Shown here: one piece after another, positions 8,337 through 13,969 of the stretch
Position numbering within the stretch: position 1 is the stretch's first letter
Layout: every line of letters begins with the position of its first letter
From: Aquirhabdus sp.
GTDB lineage: Bacteria > Pseudomonadota > Gammaproteobacteria > Pseudomonadales > Moraxellaceae
Assembly: GCA_030149815.1 (NCBI GenBank)
Contig: JASLHI010000051.1
Coordinates: 14,293 to 78,292, forward strand
Direction: 5' to 3'
Length of the DNA: 64,000 bases
Notes under the pieces: model-generated
The model's input: the letters and a program-made list of their open reading frames with translations, nothing else
Told to the model about the DNA's origin: nothing
Database searches by the model: none
Program-made: the position numbers and the translations under genes

Positions 8337-9221
8337 TTAGATGTAGTAAAAGCCTTTATTTCCCTGCAACCCACCCGTATGAATCGCCAAAATTCTGCTA
8401 TGTGCAGGGAAATATCCGCGCTCAATCAAATCAAAAATACCAAATAGCATTTTTCCCGTATAAATCGGTTCAATTTCAATGCCAGTATTTTCCTGAAAAT
8501 TTTGAATAAATTGGATTAACTCAGGTGTCGTTTTAGCATATCCACCAAAATGATAATCGAGGCATAAATCCCAATTGGTTCGTGTCGTCCATTGCCTAAT
8601 TTCATCCGCTAAAAAGTCGCCTTTTAATGCGGGGAACCCTAAGACTTTCTGCTGAGCACTATTTGAGTTAATGATTCCTGCAATCGTGCCACCAGTACCT
8701 ACGGCACAGCAGATATAGTCAAAAGCCTGCTTATCTTCTTCTGTCAGGATTTCCTCACATCCCTGTATCGCAAGCGCATTGGTTCCACCTTCTGGAATGA
8801 GATAAAACTCGCCAAATTGCTGTTTTAATTGTTCAATAAATTCAATGTCGGATTTACGTCGATAATCAGTACGACTGATGAAATGAAGTTGCATGCCTTG
8901 TGCTTGCGCTAATTGAAGCGTTGGATTGTCCTGAATTTTGTCTCTAAGTTCCTCTCCGCGAATGATGCCAATCGTTTGAAAACCATGCTCTAAACCTGCC
9001 GCAGCGATGGCGGCAATATGATTCGAATATGCGCCGCCAAAGGTAAGTAGGGTATGGAAATCTTGTTGGCGTGCGGCAATGAGGTTGTATTTCAGTTTGC
9101 GAAATTTATTCCCTGAAATGCTCGGGTGCAGTCGATCCTCACGCTTCACAGATACGGTAATCCCGTGAGGAAAAATAAAAGGCAGATGTAGGTTTTCGCT
9201 AGACTGTTGTGGGATAAGCAT
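8337..9221 (-). CDS. PLP-dependent ACC deaminase / D-cysteine desulfhydrase family enzyme
   Basis: This enzyme belongs to the fold-type II PLP family that includes 1-aminocyclopropane-1-carboxylate deaminase and D-cysteine desulfhydrase. The PLP lysine lies in SISGNKFRKLKYN. The phosphate-binding region is seen in CCAVGTGGTIAGI, and the substrate-side motif in TFGGAYSNHIAA. Substrate cannot be decided from sequence by eye; many gammaproteobacterial members are annotated as D-cysteine desulfhydrase. The frame is open upstream to 9365, but the first 48 residues are unlike the family. The ATG at 9221 gives 294 residues beginning MLIPQQSSEN and fits homologues. It is divergent from the acyl-CoA synthetase gene. 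Confidence 0.85.
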   Translation of the reverse strand: MLIPQQSSENLHLPFIFPHGITVSVKREDRLHPSISGNKFRKLKYNLIAARQQDFHTLLTFGGAYSNHIAAIAAAGLEHGFQTIGIIRGEELRDKIQDNPTLQLAQAQGMQLHFISRTDYRRKSDIEFIEQLKQQFGEFYLIPEGGTNALAIQGCEEILTEEDKQAFDYICCAVGTGGTIAGIINSNSAQQKVLGFPALKGDFLADEIRQWTTRTNWDLCLDYHFGGYAKTTPELIQFIQNFQENTGIEIEPIYTGKMLFGIFDLIERGYFPAHSRILAIHTGGLQGNKGFYYI

Positions 9222-9395
9222 CGTTTTTTTGAGCGTGTTAAAGAACCAGTTCATTATAAAGCTGAACGCGTAACAATAAGTCATAAAAGTCGATGTTGAG
9301 CTGATCATATCTGATATTGACTGGCGATCATGCTTCGGATAAATGTGTAGCACGATCAAAGCCATTTAAACATGTGGTATCACAGGGATGTAGTT

Positions 9396-11096
9396 ATGAC
9401 TATCGATACGCCTGCAAGCTTCCGTAATTTAGTGAATTGCCTTCTGCATTGGGAGAGAACGAAGCCTGACGAAGTTTATTTAACGCAGCCTTATGCCGAT
9501 GGTCGTGTCGTTGATTACACGTGGCGTGAAGTTGCGGAGCAGGCGCGACGCGGCGCGACGTATTTACGGTCGTTGAATTTCCCGCAGGGTAGCAATATCG
9601 GCATTTTAGGGAAGAATAGTGCGCATTGGATTATTGCTGATCTGGCGATTTGGTTGGCGGGGCATGTGAGTGTGCCGTTGTATTCAACGCTGAATGCAGA
9701 AACCGCGCAATATATCCTGAAAGACAGTGAAGCTAAACTGCTGATTCTGGGAAAGATGGATGGCACGACAGACACATGGAATGATGTAAAAGACCACCTA
9801 CCGCCAGACTTGCAGATCGTGAGTTTGCCGATGTCACCGCGTCAGGATGTCACGCAGTGGCTGGATCTGATGAAGCAACATGCCCCGCTGCAAGATCAGG
9901 ATATAGTGCAGCGTGATGACAATGCACTGGCAACAATTGTCTATACCTCGGGTAGTACAGGTCAACCGAAAGGCGTGATGCACAGTTTCCTTACCATGAC
10001 AGGCGGAATGCAGGGTCTCAAAGATGAGATGGGTGTGACTGAAAACGATCGCATGTTGTCGTATCTGCCGCTGGCACATGTCGCGGAGCGTGCAGCGGTA
10101 GAAACCAATTCACTGTATTCAGGTTTTCGAGTGTATTTTGCTGAAACGCTTGAGACTTTTCAGGCGGATATGAAGCGAGCGCGCCCAACGATTTTCTTCT
10201 CCGTACCTCGGTTGTGGACGAAGTTTTATCTGGCGATCAATCATAAGATTCCGCCAGCCAAACAACGAATTTTGTTTGCGATTCCGTTTATTTCCAAAAT
10301 TGTGAAAAAGAAGATTCTGACCGAACTTGGGATGGATCAGATTCGTTTTGCCTTGACGGGTGCAGCGCCGTTACCGCCAGATATTATTATGTGGTATCGA
10401 AAATTAGGGCTAGAGCTGCTTGAGGTTTATGGCATGAGTGAGGATTTTGGTAATTCTCATTTGTGCCGTCCAGGGAAAGTTCGCATTGGTTATGTGGGTA
10501 GTGCGACGCTAGGCACGTTGAGTCGTATTGCAGAAAATGGCGAACTGGAAGTGAAAAGCCCCAGTCTGATGCTGGGCTATTACAAACTCCCTGACAAAAC
10601 CGCCGCAGAGATGACGCCTGATGGTTATTTCAAGACGGGTGATCGAGGCGAGTTTGATGAGCAGGGAAGGCTGCGGATTACGGGGCGTGTGAAGGAGTTG
10701 TTTAAGACGAGTAAGGGTAAATATATTGCGCCTGCGCCGATTGAGAATAAGTTTAATCATCCGCGTTTAGAGGTGACATGCGTGACTGGGCCGAATCTGC
10801 CACAGCCGTTTATTTTGCTGATGTTGTCGCTGGATACGCGTCAGGCTTTGGATCAGGGTCAGCTTAGTCGTGATGCACTGACGGCTGAGTTTGAGCAGTT
10901 GCTCAGTCAAGTGAATGCAACTTTGGAGGATCATGAGAAGCTCGCGTTTGCGGTGGTGGTGAAGGATCAGTGGACGATGGAAAATGGTTTCCTGACGCCG
11001 ACGATGAAGATTAAGCGAAATGTGATTGAGGCGCGTTATTTGCTGTTTGCGGAGGGTTGGCAGACTCAAGGTGCAAAGGTAATTTGGGAAGAATGA
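9396..11096 (+). CDS. AMP-dependent (long-chain fatty) acyl-CoA synthetase
   Basis: This enzyme activates a carboxylic acid, probably a fatty acid, with ATP to an acyl-adenylate and then to acyl-CoA. Motifs seen: the P-loop-like YTSGSTGQPKGVMHS, LTGAAPLPPDI, LEVYGMSEDFG, and the hinge and C-terminal lid TGDRGEFDEQGRLRITGRVKELF followed by SKGKYIAP. The arrangement resembles the FAA1/FadD15 type of long-chain synthetase. The ATG at 9396 has AGGGA upstream and gives 566 residues; the longer frame from 9372 lacks a ribosome binding site. The final 235 bases occur a second time at 12204-12438 as a diverged fragment, which indicates a past recombination event at the 3' end of this gene. Confidence 0.9.
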   Translation: MTIDTPASFRNLVNCLLHWERTKPDEVYLTQPYADGRVVDYTWREVAEQARRGATYLRSLNFPQGSNIGILGKNSAHWIIADLAIWLAGHVSVPLYSTLNAETAQYILKDSEAKLLILGKMDGTTDTWNDVKDHLPPDLQIVSLPMSPRQDVTQWLDLMKQHAPLQDQDIVQRDDNALATIVYTSGSTGQPKGVMHSFLTMTGGMQGLKDEMGVTENDRMLSYLPLAHVAERAAVETNSLYSGFRVYFAETLETFQADMKRARPTIFFSVPRLWTKFYLAINHKIPPAKQRILFAIPFISKIVKKKILTELGMDQIRFALTGAAPLPPDIIMWYRKLGLELLEVYGMSEDFGNSHLCRPGKVRIGYVGSATLGTLSRIAENGELEVKSPSLMLGYYKLPDKTAAEMTPDGYFKTGDRGEFDEQGRLRITGRVKELFKTSKGKYIAPAPIENKFNHPRLEVTCVTGPNLPQPFILLMLSLDTRQALDQGQLSRDALTAEFEQLLSQVNATLEDHEKLAFAVVVKDQWTMENGFLTPTMKIKRNVIEARYLLFAEGWQTQGAKVIWEE

Positions 11097-11114
11097 GTGG
11101 GTATAGAATTTCAA

Positions 11115-11138
11115 TAGACGTAGGCTAGTCTACGTCTA
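11115..11138. terminator. Perfect 9-bp hairpin between convergent genes
   Basis: TAGACGTAG and CTACGTCTA pair perfectly around a six-base loop. It sits between the acyl-CoA synthetase stop and the convergent zinc-ribbon gene. There is no T tract, so efficient intrinsic termination is uncertain. Confidence 0.45.
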
Positions 11139-11154
11139 ATTCCAAACCATATCG

Positions 11155-11445
11155 TTACATTCCGAGCGTTGGGTCTTCTGCTTTTTGCGTGGTGGATTCT
11201 GCTTTCGGCTTGGATGCTGCTGGGTGGTCGTGATGGAAATATTTATTCCAAGCACCATAGAAGATGAGTCCCCATAGTAGGATGAGGATAACGATCTCAA
11301 TGAGTTTCTTTGGTTTTCTTTTTGGGGCAGTAGATAGGGTCGGTTTGTCTGTGGAGCTAATATTGTAAGAGTCGCAAGCAGGGCATTTACCATTGGGGAA
11401 TCTTTTGGTGGATTGGTTGCTGCAATCATTACAAATATAGACCAT
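11155..11445 (-). CDS. Small zinc-ribbon membrane protein
   Basis: This is a 96-residue protein with an N-terminal zinc ribbon (CNDC near residue 5 and CPAC near residue 21), a basic linker (KRKPKK), one transmembrane helix (IEIVILILLWGLIFYGAW) and a short His- and Lys-containing tail. The layout suggests a cytoplasmic zinc knuckle anchored to the inner membrane. Its function is unknown. An overlapping frame in another register covers the same DNA but shows no protein-like composition. The gene lies inside the segment bounded by the two copies of the synthetase 3' end, next to the toxin-antitoxin pair, so it may have arrived with that segment. Confidence 0.6.
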   Translation of the reverse strand: MVYICNDCSNQSTKRFPNGKCPACDSYNISSTDKPTLSTAPKRKPKKLIEIVILILLWGLIFYGAWNKYFHHDHPAASKPKAESTTQKAEDPTLGM

Positions 11446-11564
11446 GCAAATGTTGTCCTTGTCAGTTGAGCAGATTTTTCCCTAAAAGATAGCTTATTTG
11501 TCCACAATAAAAAAGCCTACAGTTATCCAAAAAATTAGCATAACTGGACTTTTAATGCTTTAGG

Positions 11565-11840
11565 TCAATCTCTTTTTAAATCTCGATAAAAGTTCTCATG
11601 ACTACCGATTTTGAGTAGATAGAGCGTTACGATTTCGGATTCAAACCGATAGGCTAGTAGTGCGAGCTGATTATTCATTCTGAATTTATAGACTTGTACG
11701 CCAGCCAAGTCGCCTTGTTTCATTTCACCGATTTCAGGCTTGGCAACAACGACTTTGACGGCTTCATCGAGTTCTAGTTTTTGTTGTTTTGAGAGTTTCT
11801 TGGCTGTGCGGGCGAAATCATGGGTTTGTTTAATGATCAT
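11565..11840 (-). CDS. RelE/ParE-family toxin
   Basis: This is a 91-residue toxin of a type II toxin-antitoxin pair. The RelE/ParE fold is suggested by FARTAKKLSKQQKLELDEA at the start, a central GDLAGVQVYKFRMNNQLAL strand region, and the C-terminal VTLYLLKIGSHENFYRDL. RelE members cut mRNA on the ribosome and ParE members poison gyrase; which applies here cannot be told from sequence. The start is ATG at 11840, nine bases after the antitoxin stop codon, so both are translated from one transcript with the antitoxin first. Confidence 0.85.
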   Translation of the reverse strand: MIIKQTHDFARTAKKLSKQQKLELDEAVKVVVAKPEIGEMKQGDLAGVQVYKFRMNNQLALLAYRFESEIVTLYLLKIGSHENFYRDLKRD

Positions 11841-11849
11841 CAATCATAA

Positions 11850-12071
11850 TCATCCGAATTGATAGTCAGTGACCATGCCAGCTTTAACTTGTTCTAGTCC
11901 GATGAGTAGGTCTTTTATATCGTTGAAATTGAGGTCTGGATTTTCTTCGGCGATTTTGCCGATGCGCGCCCAGAATTCAACTTGTTTGGTTGCGCTGCGG
12001 TTTAGGGCTGCGCCGTGTATGCGCGCAGCATTGACCATTTGTTGGTCTATTTTGATTGCGGTTGCAGACAT
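11850..12071 (-). CDS. ParD-like antitoxin
   Basis: This 73-residue protein matches the ParD-like antitoxin family: AIKIDQQMVNAARIHGAALNRSATKQVEFWARIG is a ribbon-helix-helix-like DNA-binding part, followed by a short tail (NFNDIKDLLIGL ... YQFG) that would wrap the toxin. A good ribosome binding site (GAGGAAAAATC before the ATG) supports the start at 12071. A palindrome of two TTGCAA half sites overlaps the promoter just upstream, as expected for autoregulation by the antitoxin or the complex. The cognate toxin gene is directly downstream. Confidence 0.85.
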   Translation of the reverse strand: MSATAIKIDQQMVNAARIHGAALNRSATKQVEFWARIGKIAEENPDLNFNDIKDLLIGLEQVKAGMVTDYQFG

Positions 12072-12102
12072 GATTTTTCCTCGGTCAATCTAATAGGTTT
12101 TA

Positions 12103-12130
12103 ATGATAAACCTTTTGCAACGTATTGCAA
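12103..12130 (-). promoter_or_regulatory. Promoter and operator of the toxin-antitoxin operon
   Basis: On the minus strand, a -35 box TTGCAA and a -10 box TATCAT are separated by 16 bases. The sequence TTGCAATACGTTGCAA (12115-12130) is made of two TTGCAA half sites and covers the -35 box and part of the spacer. The position suits autorepression by the ParD-like antitoxin, which is inference. Confidence 0.6.
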
Positions 12131-12167
12131 CTTTAAGGCTGTTCGGCGAGCGTTTGAATTGAGGTTT

Positions 12168-12195
12168 GTCGCAATGCGCTTGGGCTTATTGCGAC
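12168..12195. repeat. REP-like hairpin at the edge of the duplicated fragment
   Basis: The arms GTCGCAAT and ATTGCGAC pair perfectly around 12 bases. It ends eight bases before the duplicated synthetase fragment begins at 12204. The motif resembles short palindromic intergenic repeats found widely in bacteria; a link to the recombination breakpoint is inferred from position only. Confidence 0.6.
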
Positions 12196-12203
12196 CTACG
12201 CGT

Positions 12204-12438
12204 GCTTAGTCGTGATGTGCTGACGGCTGAGTTTGAGCAGTTGCTCAGTCAGGTGAATGCGACTTTGGAGGATCATGAGAAGCTCGCATTTGCGGTGGTG
12301 GTGAAGGATCAGTGGACGATGGAAAACGGTTTCCTAACGCCGACGATGAAGATTAAGCGTAATGTGATTGAGGCGCGTTATTTGCCATTTGCGGATGGTT
12401 GGCAGAAGCAAGGTGCGAAGCTGATTTGGGAGGAGTGA
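12204..12438 (+). pseudogene. Duplicated 3' fragment of the acyl-CoA synthetase gene
   Basis: This 235-base segment aligns without gaps to 10862-11096, the 3' end of the complete acyl-CoA synthetase gene. My count by eye gives 18 differences (about 92% identity), nearly all at third codon positions or conservative. It keeps the frame and stop codon and would encode the last 78 residues of the enzyme, starting LSRDVLTAEF and ending GAKLIWEE. It has no start region of its own, so it is a gene remnant. The mainly synonymous divergence suggests that one copy came from a related strain, and not a recent local duplication. Confidence 0.88.
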
Positions 12439-12528
12439 TTCTACGGTGGAGTTTGATGGGCTGAAGTCCATTCTACGTTTACTTATTGTTTTTGGGATTG
12501 TGATTGGTGAGTTGGTTTTGAGTTAGCC

Positions 12529-12540
12529 GGGGCTAGCCCC
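12529..12540. repeat. Perfect 12-bp palindrome
   Basis: GGGGCTAGCCCC lies between the duplicated gene fragment and the stop codon of the 349-residue cassette protein. It may be the core of another intergenic repeat. No function can be assigned. Confidence 0.4.
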
Positions 12541-12595
12541 AGCCTACACGAACTGGCTTATTTCGTCGAATTTGAAGCCTTTCAATATGAGCAAA

Positions 12596-13645
12596 TCAGT
12601 TAATCCACATAGACAGATTAGAGAACTCACCAGCCAGACGTTTGATATTTGCATGACCAATCGCTATCCCAACACTAGTAAGTGAAATGTTTTTCATCGC
12701 GGATCCAGACCAAGTTTCGAAAACATTTGCCATATATGGTCTAATTTCAATACACTTTTCTTTGATTTCTGAATCTGTCATCAACCCAAAGTTAAATAAC
12801 TCGGTAATTTTTTTTCGATCTTCAGCAACTATATTATGCTGCTCAAAGGTTTTATCTAAATAATGTTGATTATCTGCTCTAACTTGTAATTTAGAAGCAT
12901 CATTTAAGCATGGCATAAAAAATCTAGGATCTTCGCCAATAGAAATTCCACGTTTTATAATTTCTTCTATTTCAAATCCTTTTAAGAAGTATCCATGGTG
13001 ACTATGTTTGAGAATCTGCTCTAATTGCATTTCTCCAATTCCTATCGTAGCAGTGCCTGAAAATTCGAGATGTTGGTAGCAAGACAAATTTTTGACAATC
13101 TTTGATATGAAAGGTTTGATATGTTTGTCAATATACGCAAAAACAGTCTCATGATTATAGATATTGAAAGTTTGTGTATATCTGAAAAAAAATATAACAG
13201 CTAAAACTGCGAGCTGATTTTCTGTCAACTTAGGTGCTGTATGCAGAGACTCATTTAGAACGATTTGTAAAATATCACGTTGTTCTTCTTTACTTCTATC
13301 AACTAGAAGGTCAACAAGAAGATCGCCGAGATCTTTGTCACCATTTCTAGCGTATTCTTTCTGGACAGTAAATAACGCATATTGGAAGTCTGGATCGCTG
13401 GATTTTGTAAAACCTGCTGGGTTCTCTTTCTGAAGTTTTGATAAAAAACTTTCAGTAATCTCCTCCGCTCTTGCTGATGCAGTTTCTTTAGCAACTCCTA
13501 TAAGTTCATAGAAATTTGCTTTAAAAACATCAAGAGCAACTTCACGAACTTCAGAATAGCTTAATCCATTGATTATGACGTCTCTGCCAGCCTGAACTGC
13601 AGTACTACCATCTGTAGCTTTTTGCTCTTGTCCTTTATTTAGCAT
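12596..13645 (-). CDS. Cassette protein with N-terminal QAGRDV motif (LPO_1073/Vpar_1526-like)
   Basis: This 349-residue protein resembles a family named after LPO_1073 and Vpar_1526, for which no function is established. It begins with a short polar leader, the motif GSTAVQAGRDVIINGLSYSE (residues 13-32), then a charged, helical domain (VREVALDVFKANFYELIG). The rest looks helical and soluble, without signal peptide or membrane helix; no nuclease, NTPase or protease motif is visible. The upstream 82-residue membrane protein carries a related GSTGIQAGGDV motif at its C terminus. The two genes overlap by 11 bases, so they are very likely translated together. An ATG at 13645 was preferred over TTG 13657 and GTG 13654. 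The DNA is AT-rich compared with valS next door, suggesting transfer. A defence or conflict role is possible but not shown. Confidence 0.7.
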   Translation of the reverse strand: MLNKGQEQKATDGSTAVQAGRDVIINGLSYSEVREVALDVFKANFYELIGVAKETASARAEEITESFLSKLQKENPAGFTKSSDPDFQYALFTVQKEYARNGDKDLGDLLVDLLVDRSKEEQRDILQIVLNESLHTAPKLTENQLAVLAVIFFFRYTQTFNIYNHETVFAYIDKHIKPFISKIVKNLSCYQHLEFSGTATIGIGEMQLEQILKHSHHGYFLKGFEIEEIIKRGISIGEDPRFFMPCLNDASKLQVRADNQHYLDKTFEQHNIVAEDRKKITELFNFGLMTDSEIKEKCIEIRPYMANVFETWSGSAMKNISLTSVGIAIGHANIKRLAGEFSNLSMWIN

Positions 13646-13883
13646 TTTTATCACCAATTTTTACGTCACCACCTGCTTGAATTCCTGTAGAACCAGATGA
13701 AACATTTTGAGATTGTGTATTAGAAGGCTTGTTTGGATTCTTATCTAAAAGAAAAGATGATAGAAAGCTTGCGAGAGTAACTATTGCTGCAGATATAGAG
13801 TCAAAAGCTGGCTTGTAAATTAGCCATACAATGGAGCATAAGAAAGCAATAAAAGAAATTATCTGAATAGATTTACGTAGCAT
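13635..13883 (-). CDS. Small membrane protein with C-terminal QAGGDV motif
   Basis: This 82-residue protein has two hydrophobic helices (about residues 6-23 and 30-46), a polar Asn/Pro/Ser linker, and a C-terminal GSTGIQAGGDVKIGDKN (residues 64-80). The tail motif is nearly the same as the N-terminal motif of the next gene's product (GSTAVQAGRDVIING). That suggests the two proteins present the same binding element or assemble through it, with this one anchoring the complex to the membrane. The start ATG at 13883 has AAAGGA upstream. It is the first gene of a two-gene operon. I know no assigned function. Confidence 0.65.
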   Translation of the reverse strand: MLRKSIQIISFIAFLCSIVWLIYKPAFDSISAAIVTLASFLSSFLLDKNPNKPSNTQSQNVSSGSTGIQAGGDVKIGDKNAK

Positions 13884-13969
13884 TTATTATTCCTTTAAAT
13901 TTTTTAGTATTATAAAAATAGGTGAAAGTAAGCTGAGATTATTAACGTCAGCTTACTACCTATAAACCT

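Noticed and set aside
11136..11507. A 123-codon frame overlapping the zinc-ribbon gene
   Set aside because: It has poor protein-like composition, while the other frame has paired CxxC motifs and a clean membrane helix.
12439..12528. Possible continuation of the duplicated segment beyond the synthetase stop codon
   Set aside because: The sequences after 11096 and after 12438 are not similar, so homology ends at the stop codon.
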